From positions 17,989,884-18,053,883 of the forward strand of contig JAMKCF010000012.1 in the NCBI GenBank assembly GCA_023634235.1: 64,000 bases of DNA, read 5' to 3'. Below, one piece after another: positions 41,501-50,528 of this stretch. A model generated the notes under the pieces. It was not told the origin of the DNA and made no database searches. It saw only the letters and a list, made by a program, of their open reading frames with translations. The stretch's first letter is position 1. Each line of letters starts with the position of its first letter. The stretch comes from Pisaster brevispinus. Its lineage: Eukaryota > Echinodermata > Asteroidea > Forcipulatida > Asteriidae. A program made the translations under genes and the position numbers.

Positions 41501-44500
41501 TTCTTAGAAAAATATTTTGTCTCTTGAAAAGAGGTCCTCTGGATGCTGCTCTTGATTTCTCTTTTCTTTATGTAGATTTAGAATCCTTACCGATGAGTTT
41601 GATCCGTGGTTTTCCTTTGAAGCTATTTTTCTGTTTAGAAGAATGTTTGATGTTTAACAAGACATTTCAGATTGTGAGTTTACGGTAATTTTTGTAAAAT
41701 ATTCCTCTCAGGGCTGAAGATAATTTCCCAAAAGATTCTTTTTTATTTGTTCAAAACTATCCTCATAAAATGCATACTCTTCTCATGTCTTTGATAGTGA
41801 CAGCTTCGTTTGCTTTTCGCCAAATGCATTTAGATTCCTTTATGTTGTCTGATCCTGGAATGTTTAACTTGAACAGATGCAATTATGAAAGTAAGCATCT
41901 GATTGTATACACGTATACATTTGCCTCAACTTCCCTGCAGATCCTTTCATTTTTCTGACAAAGAACATCCGGGCGACCAAACTGCGCTGCCAGTCGTGCG
42001 TAGCAATTACCAACCATGCTGTAAATGACTGACCAAGAGGCTGCCATTTTAGAATCTGCCAAACAAGGGGTTGTTAACGATGGAAACAACTAACACAAGC
42101 CGGTTGAGTTGGCTCAATCAGAGTCTTGTTTATGTTAGTTCTAAGGATGTCCCAGAGCAGTTTGCTTTTCTCCATTTAGTTATTTCCCAAATGGAATGAA
42201 ATAAATTCCACCGGAAAGTCTAGATGCTTTAAAGGCGACGAGGATGTGATGCATAATACAATTATAATAATGAATGGAATACAAGATAAATATTTGGAAC
42301 GTCCCATATCGTATTAATTCGATAAGATGTCATGTAAAATCTTTGATCTATTAGGCTGTGAGTTTAGACTTCATTTTAAGAATCTCCCGTCATATTTGAC
42401 GTTTCTAAATTCTGCACAATTGCAATACCAGCGCCTAATGGCCAGCTGCAACTTGCAATTTCATCAATCAAAAACCAGACAATTTTTTAACTTGACAGGT
42501 GTTTCTAGCGTGCACATTTTCATCACAGAATTTTCTGAATCACCCATATTTTTTGTAGGCACCTTTTATATTTTTGTGGAATGTATTCAAGCAGTTATAT
42601 CTTTCTGCGTACACGCAGTTTGTATGCCCCAACCACTGACTGATGAAAAACAGTAATGCATTTTGTTATTTTCCAACCTGAGTTTTACAGATGTCACTAC
42701 AGTAGGTAGAAAAAACACAATACTTTCATTAAATCCATCATTTGACAGGGTCTATCAATCACTATAGTATGGACTCACTGGCACTCGATAGCTTTTAAAA
42801 ATATAATATAAAAAAAATCAAAAACAAAATCAGAAGAATCTTTGCAATTAAGATGGTGATGTTGTGACTGTTCTCAGCTGAGTATTTCCCATGTGGTGAA
42901 GTTGATATCATATCATCAGGGGACATAAATCATGTTGGAATTGTTAGATTTTTATTGAAGATTGTGGCGTGTTATGAGAATTTTGGAATAGTGGTTTAAT
43001 GCTCACTTAGTGTTTGGGTTTATGGTATGCTGATGAAATTACGAGGAAAGTAGTATGAGTTTGGTGTAGCAGTATTGGTGCTGTTCGGGTGACTAGTCTG
43101 CCTAGCACGACAGTGCAGACATGTACTTACTTTTCAATTGGAAATATCTGTTCTTTGAACTCTAATATTGGGGAAGCTGGAGTCAACCTCAAATTGTTCT
43201 TGGATCCAGAACTTCGATTAATAGTGTGCAGCCATCGTGGTTTTGTTAAATGTCCCATGCAACGCAATACAACCAAACTGAGGCTGGAAGGACAAAATAG
43301 ACTGGTCCCATTTTAATGAGATGAGTATTAGAGCTGTCATCACTGTGCATAGAGGGTACCAGACAAAATGGCCACTGCACTATGACTAGCCTTCAGAGCA
43401 TTGAGTTTGTAAAGTTGTCTGTACTTGTTCAAACAGCTCAAGGCAAGTCTCATAATGTGTGATTGTTCAAGGAATATTTACATGTAGTTGTGAAAGATGG
43501 TTGTAAATCAGTTGAGAATCTTGGGTTCAATTCTTCAGTAATGGCCGAGGTAGTTGCCAGGAGGTGCAAGTATGTGTGGGTCAACCATGGGCCAGTGTGC
43601 TTGTTGGCATACACCTAGGCATGTCTAGTATTGATTGATATAGGTTTGAGAGCTTGAAGGGCAATTTCTATTCAAATGGTTTTTTTATTGTCCATGTGTT
43701 TACAGCCAGCTACTTCAATCACAGTCGTTGTCAAGTGATTTCACAGAATGTTACATGCAGGGACATGTTTTGTGGGTTTGAGTACCGTACTTGTTCATAT
43801 TTGTAAACATGGATTGACTTTACAAGTATGATAGAAAAACAGTTGATGTATGCTTGATGTGTTTTCTATTGGGTACAAAATGAGACCACAAAATAAAATG
43901 CATGCCTAGTCTCATAATGACTCAATTCACCTGCCGTCATCATCAGAATAATTTTGGTAGCACTTTTTTAGGAGGCAATTTCGCTGTGTGTCCTCAAGGT
44001 GTGTCGTGGGCGAGTGGTTAAGAGCGACAGACTCAAGCTCTAATGTTTCTGATCAGCAGAGTGTGGGTTCGAGTCCCAGTCGTGACACTTGTACTCCTTG
44101 AGTAAGATTCTTTACCATAATCGTAGGTCTTGTGTTGTACTAAGATTGGTAGTGCACATAAGAGAGCCCAGAACAGTTATTAAGAATAGGGGTTTACCCC
44201 TGTGTTTCATTTGTGCAACTTTTCAGCTGATTTCCTCATTGTGGTTTTCTCAGCTGTACAATGTCTTGCTGTGCTGAAATTTCCCAGCTTTTTTGACAAA
44301 CTGCAGTTGCATGCCTGACAGGAGTATTGGATGGTCATTTGGGTTATTTGAAGAGTGAATTCATTCAAATCCTCTGGTTTTCAACAAACACACAACATAA
44401 ATTGCATGATTTTTTTTTATTTTTGAGCAAAACATTAAATAATGGTGTATGCTTAATTTGATTTGAGTGCTGTCAAAGAATTCTCCACATAAGGCATTAT

Positions 44501-46048
44501 TGCGGACAGAAATATTTCCTGAGATAATTGGTACTGGTGTCAAGCCCATAAAAACTTATCAAAAATCATCAGTTTATTCATTCGACCTCAACAACTCGCG
44601 TCTATAACTGTAAACCAAGGTTAGCATTTCTCAAGGTGAGAAATTAAAAGAAATCAATTAAATTTTCCAGGGCAGTGACCAGGGAAAATCTCAAGGTATT
44701 CCCAACCCATTGCCACAACTGGTGAAAACTTAATGGATAGCAACTTGTATCAGCGGCGGGTACAGGGGGGGGGGGCGTGGGGGGCGCACGCCCCCCCCCC
44801 CCCTTTTGCTTGAAAAAAAAAAAAATAAATAAATAAATAAAAACCGAAAAAAAAAATTTAAAAAAAAAACGGGGAAAAAAAAAAAAAACTTGAGGGAAAA
44901 AATAAGGGAGAGACAAAATTAAAGACATAGGCCTTACCTGTTTTTTTTTAAAGCTACTAATATTCCATACCTCGTACACTTTTTTTCACCATTTTGTTGC
45001 TTGGTAAATTTTCACGCCCCCCCGTTTGGAAAATCCTGGATCCGCCCCTGTGTATATAGTAATACATTTGAGTCTGATATTTGTAGGATAGTCTGAGTTT
45101 TGCACAGAAGGATCAGTGTCCAATTGCATAGTACAACTTATCACAGAATTCCAGTGTTTTGAATGTATGGGCCTCAACTGCAGAATTCCACAGGAAGCAG
45201 TGCCATGAATCTGGGCCCGGATAGTGACCAGTGTTGTAGTCAAGTACTTGTCAGTTGAGTATCAAGTACTGCTGAGTAGTACTCAAGTACTAGTACTTTG
45301 GCCATCGAGTATGAGTACTAGAGTCTGAGTACCAAGTATTCTGATACCCGAATACTGAGTCTAACAGTAAAGTGTCAAGAACTTGGATCTGCGAGTGTAC
45401 CTTGTAAATAAAAACACTGCAATTAAGGAATCAACACATTTGTTGTTTTTTAAAAAACTTATTTCTAGATGGCAATGTGTGCTTGTTATGTTAACTGTCT
45501 TTTAAACATGACTACATCAAAGACAACTTCAATTTTGCTTTTTTGCAGTGCCTTATTCTTCTATTCCTTGAGCCTTTGTCCATTGTTGCACCAGCAGCTC
45601 TAGAATAACCCATCTGTAATGTATTTCTTCTCATTATCACTTTGTGTGACATCTATTTTTGTCTCTGTCCATTTTTCCTCCTGTCCAGAACAAGTACCAC
45701 ACAAGGAGCCACTGCAAACCGCTACTGGATTCCCAGCAATTCTGCGGACTGCAGACCATCGCCTCATCACCACGGGATACCAGTCACACCTCCAGCGTCA
45801 TGATTACACCTACCTCAAGCCCAACAAAAGAGCTCGATCAACCGACCAAGTCAGGGAGTAATGGCCAATATAGCCTCCGCTACAGCACCCGTTGTCATGA
45901 CAATGAGAGAGACCAACAAGAGGTCCGAGATGCAAGTAGCGATGAAGAGAATGCAGAAGACATTGAGGGGGATGATGGACGGGAACTCGGCGTCTTTCCG
46001 TTGGACCCAGGCAACGATTTAGATGTTGATCTCATTGAACAAAATTGA
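8516..46048 (+). CDS. Unidentified spliced gene, three 3'-terminal coding exons
   Basis: Three candidate exons, 8516-8575, 30452-30505 and 45689-46048, have good splice sites, open frames and matching phase (0/0 throughout). Joined, they encode the last 157 residues of a protein. The junction region is basic and cysteine-containing (CKKRDEIEC, then NNKCMNKYHTRSHC). A Ser/Thr/Pro-rich, probably disordered part follows. The C-terminus is acidic (DEENAEDIEGDDGREL) and ends LDVDLIEQN before TGA. I do not recognise the family. The basic and acidic disordered pattern would suit a nuclear or regulatory protein, but that is a guess. Introns of about 22 and 15 kb are long. The upstream exons were not found and probably lie before the window. 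It is also possible that the first exon or two belong to another transcript. Confidence 0.5.
9920..10125. repeat. Dispersed 'gccatcttg' repeat, copy C
   Basis: It has aaactgaggctgaaaag, ataatctggttccttattg and the end aacatgaccaagctg, in the same order as copy A. Confidence 0.45.
10692..10885 (-). pseudogene. Possible C-terminal coding remnant, minus strand
   Basis: On the minus strand a frame reads about 60 residues to a TGA at 10692-10694. It includes the helical-looking stretches LTEALEALKSADDLNMPA and RLMQEGLLFFQKMQDYA. It is bounded upstream by an in-frame TAG. A second open piece with charged composition lies further upstream in another frame (about 10890-10980), as if the coding sequence were broken by a frameshift. 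The family is not recognised; an old transposase or retrocopy is possible. Confidence 0.22.
12124..12432. repeat. CTG/CAG-rich minisatellite
   Basis: Degenerate units of roughly 18-25 bases are built from ctgctgttgctgcagtaag. Each is a mix of CTG, TTG and GCAG triplets ending in taag or acatgtaag. Roughly a dozen units are visible. The apparent glutamine/leucine-rich open frame on the minus strand simply translates the repeat. Confidence 0.8.
12600..12745. repeat. Dispersed 'gccatcttg' repeat, copy D (inverted)
   Basis: Read on the minus strand it has ggtgtggtcatattg, cctcccattagatctgagg, taacctggttcc and aagatgggg, which match the blocks of copies A and C. Confidence 0.4.
13855..14030. repeat. 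Dispersed repeat shared with 19576-19690 (opposite orientation)
   Basis: The blocks cttttcaacactgaactagc, tggtcctcagg and catttggccagcgg recur on the minus strand near 19.6 kb. There is no coding capacity. Confidence 0.55.
14211..14309. mobile_element. Palindromic MITE with TA target duplication
   Basis: The element runs from aggctgtttcctaattgg to cgccaattcagacacggcct. TA lies on both sides (14209-14210 and 14310-14311), as expected for Tc1/mariner-type insertion. It lacks the ttcttcaac core of the other copies. Confidence 0.75.
16274..16424. mobile_element. 'Cattttcat-type' MITE: ggtccaatttcatagagctg family copy
   Basis: The left end ggtccaatttcatagagctg is followed by aagcagaaatatttgctt, ctgctaagcaaaac, aaccaggaaacc and tgtttgtgcttac. 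This is the same order as the complete copy at 49749-49948. The right terminal repeat is missing. Confidence 0.55.
19320..19497. repeat. Dispersed 'gccatcttg' repeat, copy E (inverted)
   Basis: On the minus strand: atagacttgta, gtgtgaccatcttgatc, ctgaaaccgagacttgagg, aatagcttgg and aaggaaccagatg. These are the same blocks as copies A and F. Confidence 0.5.
19576..19690. repeat. Dispersed repeat, inverted copy of 13855-14030
   Basis: It contains ccgctggccaaatgctacc, tgaggaccag and gctagttcagtgtttaaaag. These are the reverse complements of blocks in the 13.9 kb copy. Confidence 0.55.
19954..20102. mobile_element. MITE with ggggccgatttcacaaag terminal inverted repeats
   Basis: The 149 bp element has ends ggggccgatttcacaaag and ctttgtgaaatcgacccc. 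The inner inverted blocks are gattgatcttaa and ttaagatgaatctt. A left-end fragment of the same kind starts near 34885. Confidence 0.75.
20400..20440. mobile_element. Left-end fragment of the 'caatttcatagagctg' MITE
   Basis: gggcccaaatttcatagagc followed by tgcttaagcacaatag is the terminal repeat of the family at 49749-49948. The rest is absent. Confidence 0.5.
21677..21691. repeat. Poly-G tract (15 G)
   Basis: This is the longest of several G or C runs in the window. Others lie near 4477, 9079, 26560, 27171, 44766, 46697 and 47971. Confidence 0.8.
23390..23433. repeat. Perfect 18-bp inverted repeat (hairpin)
   Basis: attttactttattacctt and its exact reverse complement are separated by eight bases. 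There are no other element hallmarks around it. Confidence 0.85.
24034..24243 (-). other. Possible minus-strand exon or coding remnant, 70 codons
   Basis: On the minus strand, tttatgattgcag precedes a 210 nt open stretch that ends AAGTGCAG|gtggca. It reads as protein-like sequence, for example ASCKRMHVNALFHIHQ, then NTEDYRPFEEWENRF and YITRSTYVYDI. The length is a multiple of three with equal phase at both ends. The pyrimidine tract is weak and the donor is poor. It lies inside the long + strand intron with no partner exon that I can see. It could be a nested gene, a fossil exon or a transposon fragment. I do not recognise the family. Confidence 0.25.
27779..27806. repeat. (CA)n microsatellite
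   Basis: CA repeats are interrupted once by CC. Confidence 0.8.
28542..28960. mobile_element. tRNA-headed repeat, two heads 320 bp apart
   Basis: Two tRNA-like heads (28542-28612 and 28862-28933) start gggctagat and carry an A box (ggctcagttggtagagc) and a B box (cgcgggttcaaatcctg). The acceptor stem does not pair, so these are tRNA-derived SINE heads rather than tRNA genes. The sequence between the heads recurs at 34255-34562. Confidence 0.65.
29358..29756 (+). mobile_element. SINE of the 'gacgggacgt...aatgcacgtaaaagaac' type
   Basis: A degraded B box (ggtttgaatcccacc) is followed by the body ttcggacgggacgtaaagtc, then gtaatgcacgtaaaagaac and a ccccggtgtttctggcagtgg tail in pieces. This body type is widespread in marine invertebrate genomes. 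Confidence 0.6.
30452..30505 (+). CDS. Unidentified gene, small internal exon (54 nt)
   Basis: An almost pure pyrimidine tract of about 30 bases ends in ctctag, and the donor is ATG|gtgagt. The frame used reads NSLDSSQRHRRLGNNKCM. A second frame is also open, so the reading rests on phase agreement with the neighbouring exons. Confidence 0.5.
30652..30822. mobile_element. Degraded 'caatttcatgaagctg' family element
   Basis: The left end accactttcataaagcagc is followed by ttggtaaccaggcac, tgactggtaacctgcttc and tgtgcttagcaaac, in the order of the copy at 49749-49948. The ends are eroded. Confidence 0.35.
34255..34562. mobile_element. tRNA-headed repeat, third copy
   Basis: The upstream body (ttgcatcctcttcaggtgat, ccaggttgtatcataaactt, gagagactgcca) leads into a head at 34421-34492 (gggcttgatggctcagctgg). 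The tail includes atacagtttccc and tttattacttga. The blocks and order match 28.55-28.96 kb. Confidence 0.6.
35133..35340. repeat. Dispersed repeat, related to 37528-37745
   Basis: Shared blocks are atagattg, ttttgtcaa, gtgtctgcttg, cagtattttcatcaagaat and ggtcagagcattc followed by aaacagacacc. There is no coding capacity. Confidence 0.4.
35977..36330 (+). mobile_element. Two tandem tRNA-like SINE remnants
   Basis: The B-box stretch gattgatctgggttcaaatc at about 36016 and gattgatctaggtccaaatc at about 36216 are each followed by ccacc and a gtcaaatccag or accaaatccatg tail. The spacing is 200 bp. The A boxes are not recognisable. Confidence 0.4.
37528..37745. repeat. Dispersed repeat, related to 35133-35340
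   Basis: Block order matches the 35.1 kb copy: catagattgattttgtc, gtgtctacttgatgag, tggtatttttacaagaat, ggccacagcattcc and gaacaaacacc. Confidence 0.4.
37959..38052. repeat. Hairpin nested in the inverted-repeat element
   Basis: atgttaattttgcatcgggg plus ataaag pairs with ctttatacccgatgctaaat plus taacat. Only about two mismatches occur over 26 bases. Confidence 0.75.
38116..38187 (+). mobile_element. tRNA-derived SINE head
   Basis: It carries an A box (tggtctagttggtaagac) and a B box (gtgggttcgaatcccac), and the outer bases CTCGG and CCGAG pair. The anticodon stem does not fold and a non-tRNA tail follows (ggaaagtactgagtatacag), so this is a SINE rather than a tRNA gene. Confidence 0.6.
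43225..43382. repeat. Dispersed 'gccatcttg' repeat, copy F
   Basis: gtgcagccatcgtgg, caaactgaggctggaagg, aaaatagactggtccc and accagacaaaatggcc occur in the family order. Confidence 0.55.
44001..44130 (+). mobile_element. tRNA-Leu(CAA)-derived SINE
   Basis: The head at 44001-44088 has a seven-pair acceptor stem (GTGTCGT with GTGACAC, two wobbles), a D arm (gcgagtggttaagagc), an anticodon loop CTCAAGC (CAA), a long variable arm and a T arm (tgggttcgagtccca). The anticodon stem is only partly paired. The head is followed by cttgtactccttgagtaag and attctttacc, a SINE body also present at 57947-58110. A degraded tRNA gene is the less likely alternative. Confidence 0.65.
44752..45050. mobile_element. 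Non-autonomous element with GC-rich ends, probably hAT-like
   Basis: The right end, read inward, is caggggcggatccaggattt; the left end is an imperfect partner (agcggcgggtacaggggg). Long G, C and A runs and a TAAA stretch fill the inside. The lysine/phenylalanine-rich frame across it is an artefact of composition. Confidence 0.5.
45229..45370. mobile_element. hAT-type end followed by AGTACT-rich repeats
   Basis: cagtgttgtagtcaagtact is a typical hAT terminus. It is followed by overlapping variants of gagtactcaagtactag. The far terminus is not identified. It lies about 320 bases before the terminal exon of the unidentified gene. Confidence 0.45.
45689..46048 (+). CDS. Unidentified gene, terminal coding exon with acidic C-terminus
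   Basis: A long pyrimidine tract ends cctcctgtccag. The frame stays open for 119 codons from the acceptor to TGA and is GC-richer than its surroundings. It starts NKYHTRSHCKPLLDSQQF, passes through a Ser/Thr/Pro-rich stretch, and ends with an Asp/Glu cluster and ELGVFPLDPGNDLDVDL. A second frame (stop at 45859-45861) is also fairly long. I prefer the frame to 46048 because it is longer and has the compositional structure of a real C-terminus. Confidence 0.65.
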   Translation, partial: NKYHTRSHCKPLLDSQQFCGLQTIASSPRDTSHTSSVMITPTSSPTKELDQPTKSGSNGQYSLRYSTRCHDNERDQQEVRDASSDEENAEDIEGDDGRELGVFPLDPGNDLDVDLIEQN

Positions 46049-46185
46049 AGGGGTGTAGGATTTTTACGATGTTTCTTTTTTATGTAGATTTGTTAAGATT
46101 TGTTCAACATCTCATCTCAGTCTAGTAGAGATAGAATAACTTTCTTGAAGGTTATTCTTAATATTCCTTTCAAAATCATCCACAT

Positions 46186-46191
46186 AATAAA
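46186..46191 (+). terminator. Candidate polyadenylation signal AATAAA
   Basis: AATAAA lies about 140 bases after the stop codon at 46048, in an AT-rich 3' untranslated region. A second AATAAA at 46813-46818 could give a longer 3' end. Confidence 0.4.
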
Positions 46192-46812
46192 CACAGAGAA
46201 GATCAATTAACCCTAAAAACCCTTAAAAATTAGCCTTTGTTTAAAATCTGCTTGCCGTGACTTCACATGATTATTTTAAGATATAAAAGCTTGTCTTAGA
46301 CTTAATAGGAATTTTTAATCTCAACAATGACTTGGTTTTCCCCCTTTTGTTTTTTTAGGCATATATTAACAAAATATTTAATGTATCACTAGAGTGTTGT
46401 GTCTGTTTTTTTCATGTGCTATATATTTATTTGGTATTGTTCTGTGTTTTGCAATATGTATTGAATAGGAACTGTGAAGATTCGCTGCGTGGATTCTCAT
46501 AAAAGATGAAGATGTGGCAATTGCAGAGGGTTGGTTACTTTTAGGACAAACCTGGACTTGCACAGAACTTTGCTGAACCTCAACTCAGTCTTATTGGGCA
46601 GTTGAGTTTGACTGCTGATGTGGTTACTTCATTAACTCACCATTCTGGTAAATCCACTTTTCACTTGTGGATTATAGTTCACAGTGCTTTAGCCTTGGGG
46701 GGGGGGCAACTTGACCAACCAACTCACAAACTGACCTTGTGAAGTCACAAGAAAAATGTGTAAAGTTTTGGATAGCAAGGTGTTTGAATTTGACTTTGTC
46801 CTTGTTTTTAAA

Positions 46813-46818
46813 AATAAA
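46813..46818 (+). terminator. Alternative polyadenylation signal AATAAA
   Basis: AATAAA lies about 765 bases after the stop of the gene ending at 46048. If used, the 3' untranslated region would contain the AT-rich stretch and the G run near 46697-46706. Confidence 0.3.
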
Positions 46819-48189
46819 TAACGCTGCTGCAATCGGCCTTTTAAGTTAACAATGGATTTAATGCACTGATGTCATCATGCTGCCATCATAGAGGTAAGAC
46901 ATTGACAAAACAACATCTATGTACGCGTAGCCCACATGATGTGACATTAAGTGACCTTCCTTGGACCACCTGGCGAGGGCGCCCTACACAAATTCTGTCA
47001 TGGTACTACTACTGCGGTAGTAACGTACCATGTGGGCTTAACACTGTGACGGTTACTGTTGTCACCCGATTTAGCTCAAGACAGGTGTAGAAAAGGCATC
47101 ATATTTGTATATTAAATTCAAACCCGTTCTTTCTTAAATCTCAATGGAAACTGGTACTCTTGTACAACAACAAGTTTTTGTGATATAAATGGATACCATG
47201 TCTCCCTGGCCTGGCATCCAATACAATATCAGTCCAGTGGGCTGTAGTTTGTAAAGCAGCAACTTAATCAAGGGACATGAGTTAAGGACTTGGTTCTCGC
47301 AGTAGAAGATCTGTAATTGAATCTCATATACAGGTGTGCTTAGTACCAGTCCCAAATACACAAAAGTAGCTGGGGCTTATGTAGTAGGGACGGAGGCCTG
47401 AATTTAAGAATGAAACAAACAAAAAACCCTAACTATCCCAATCCCATTCAGCCACTTTGTTCTTTTTTTTTCCCATGAAAGAACCAAATAGAAACAGGAT
47501 ATACCCGGTGTTAAATTGAGATTTTCCACAAATTCTTTATTTCTATTTCTGGAACCAAACCTAGATTTAAAGATTTTTCCATTCAATGGTGCAGATTGTT
47601 ATGAGTGCCATTTCAGCCCATTGTGCAGTCTACACAGAACCCAACAGACACATCATGGGAAACGGTTTCATTTTAATTCAAATGTATAATGTAAACGCCC
47701 CGCAATTTGAAGAATGCCACATATGAGATATTTTAGCGCAGAAGGATCTTCACAGTCCACTGATTTTTGTTCCTCGTCTTTTTTTCAAAAATGAAATTGT
47801 ATATCAACTTCTCAGGCATCCTGTTGGTTTCAACGATCGTTAAGATCCGGCTGCAAACAGTATAATGCAAACAGGAAAATAATGAAATAATTGATAAATA
47901 CCCCAGATTTGCAATGGTTTGAGGTGTAGACTCCTGCTGAGGCATCATGCAGCAACTCTATTTGTCACTTGGGGGGGGGGGGAATACCCAAAAGGTGTTG
48001 TGCCCCCCACCCACCCAGTGGGTGTAACCATCCACCTAGGGAGCCAATCAGGTGATGCATTCACTATGCAGTTTTTTCACTTCTGAAGTGTTCAGTGGCA
48101 TGAGGAATCTAAATCTATCATGTTACCAAACATATCCTGGCAAGCTGGAAAGAGGCCAATCTGTTGTCATTCTGGACATGCAGTTTGAG

Positions 48190-48362
48190 TCAATGGATCT
48201 AGTGCAGCCGCTTCTTGTTTTTTCTTCCATTTCTAATCAGTGTGACCGTACCGAGGCTGGAAGTAGTACGGCCCCTCTATGGAGTAATGAAAAACAGTTT
48301 TCATTATTGCCAATGTAGACGGGGAACATGACAAAGGTGGTTGTAGTGTTTTATAAAGGTCT
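48190..48362. repeat. Dispersed 'gccatcttg' repeat, copy G
   Basis: It shows gtgaccgtaccgaggctgg, aagtagtacggcccc, ggggaacatgacaaaggtgg and ataaaggtctata, in family order. Confidence 0.55.
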
Positions 48363-49748
48363 ATACCCTCTTCGAGAAGTTCCTCGACTGGGGATCACTG
48401 CTATCTTCGTTCGGGGAATAGTAATTCAATCAAAATAGAAGTTTACCCCATTTGGGGTAGTTTTGATGTCTGTCACCCTGGGCTTTCACGAGTGGGGATT
48501 ATTGAGAAAAGGGTTTAATCAGGATAGAAGTACATACCCAAATTTGGGTTGATTTTTGAGCCTCAGCAAGTAGTAACACCAGAAACCACATTTAAAAAAA
48601 CCCAATTCAAGATAACCTACCAGTTGTCCATTGACCCAGACTAAGTTGATATATAATTTCTGTTCACGTTTGATTCATTTTTGTTGAGAACATATGGTTT
48701 GTATGTGCATTTCTGCAGTTTACTACATAGAGTAACCTAATATCATGAGTTAAGTAGATAGATATTAAGCAGGGCAGTTTGCAATAATTTTATGTTGGCT
48801 TTGTTTGTGTGTGTGTGTGTTTTTTGTTTTTGCCGTGTTTAAGAAGGATATCGATAAGCCAATTTGTACGATTTCTCCCCATTTACTTATAGATATAATA
48901 AATGTATGTCCTGCCCAGATAATATTGAACTTTTCGGTTGGGGGAATGTATATGTGTTTAATGTACCGTTTAGGTTCGTGATGGTTTGCATTCGTGATAA
49001 AACATCCTCTCATTTTTGTGTGCAGATTTGGGCCCAAAGGTCACCTCAACCCCACCCTGTTAAAGCATACAACACAAATCTATACAATTGATCAATTATA
49101 AGCTCCTACGTTGGACACGATATACCCTAGAGTTCTCCCTTTGTTGGATCTAAAAAAACAACAATTTGTACTGCCATTGAGTTCCTGGTTTTTGTGTTGA
49201 TCTACCTTTGAGTGTTCTAACAAAAAAATACAGTTTCTTTCGGTGATTTAAAATAACGGAGAGCAAAGATGAAGGACATGAGTTGGGATGGAATTGTTAA
49301 TTTCGCGCACCATATATCGCTCTGTTTACTGCTGAATTCTGTGCTTACTTTCACCATTCATCGCTTACAAGGTTAGCGCCAAAATTTTGCAATAGCTGTC
49401 TAAGTGGAAAATGGTTAGTAACATTAAGTCAGAGCTGCCAACTCTCCCTGATTCTGCAGAAAGTTCCCTGAAATAAACCAATCTTTCCATGTTCTGATGA
49501 ACAAATTTGAAAATCTCTCTGATTGTGGAAACATTAAAGCTGTTATGTTCATAAATATCTCCCTGATTGTTGTACAAAATCTCCTGATTGCAAGGTGAAA
49601 ATGTTGGCAGCTCTGTGAAGTATGCCCACAAAAGTTCCTTGCTAATCTTTGAGGTATGCTTCTGAAAGCATGGATTTGTCTCTTGGTGTAATATATGATT
49701 GGCGCTTGTTTAAAAAAACCTATGAAATTTGGCCCTTTTGCTAACAGT

Positions 49749-49948
49749 GCCCCAATTTCATGAAGCTGTTAAAACAGAAAATACTAAATACTGCTTAGCA
49801 AATTTCTTTAATAAGCGAAAAAATGAGTGATAAACCAGTCACATCAATGTAAACTTTGTGGCATGTTGACTGGTACCCTGTTTCTGATAAGCATGATTTT
49901 TCTGTGATAAGCAAGTTTTTGTGCTTACAGGCTTTATGAAATTGGGCC
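49749..49948. mobile_element. 200 bp MITE with gccccaatttcatgaagc terminal repeats
   Basis: The ends gccccaatttcatgaagc and gctttatgaaattgggcc are inverted repeats, with further inner pairing around gcttagcaaattt and gataagcaag. AGT on both sides may be a 3-bp target duplication (PIF/Harbinger-like). This is the best copy of a family with fragments near 16274, 20400, 30652 and 56100. Confidence 0.75.
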
Positions 49949-50528
49949 AGTTACTAGTCACAAACAGTACACATTATTTATTTTTTTGACTGGTACTCCT
50001 ATATTACTACGCAGTGGGGGTGGGCTTAAAGAAGAACTACATCTTATTTGCTAGTAGACAGTAAATTAAACCATTGGACAGGTAGAGCCAGTAACCCACT
50101 CACTCAACATTAACAACAGGCTATTAAACGCTCTGAGTGTTTCACAGTTATCGTCATTTTTGTTCTTCAGTCTTCAGGTAATAAATGTGTTTTATTTCCA
50201 GCAAAGTTTATCTCAAACCTAGGAGTGGTTGCGATTCTAGGCTTTTTAAGCTAAATTTAATTTCACTTTCTCTGCTGATTAAGAAATTTGCCAAATGAAA
50301 CCTTTTCCCAAATTGCTTAACAGTAAATTGACTATATTTATGGAATAAACAGTTTTGTTTTGCTGTGAATGGCGAGTAGTTATTTTAACAAAGGATAGAA
50401 CAGAAAGTCATTCCTTGAATCATTAACAGTTTGCAGTTAAAGAAAAAAAAAAGTTAACCAAAAAATACATATTGTTAACTCTGTGTTGATGATAGACAGA
50501 AAAAAGCTCAATACAGTTTATGCAGTTG

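Larger units (their letters stand above)
30506..45688 (+). other. Second long intron of the unidentified gene (about 15.2 kb)
   Basis: It holds tRNA-headed repeats, a composite inverted-repeat element, a tRNA-Leu-derived SINE and GC-rich hAT-like remnants just before the terminal exon. The longest open frame (39369-39863, 164 codons) shows no splice or family support. Confidence 0.45.

Noticed and set aside
44644..44979. 111-codon minus-strand frame rich in Phe, Lys and Gly
   Set aside because: It translates homopolymer runs inside a non-autonomous transposon.
45619..45861. Alternative frame through the terminal exon of the unidentified gene
   Set aside because: It ends sooner than the frame to 46048 and does not match the phase of the upstream exons. 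The longer frame has a natural acidic C-terminus.
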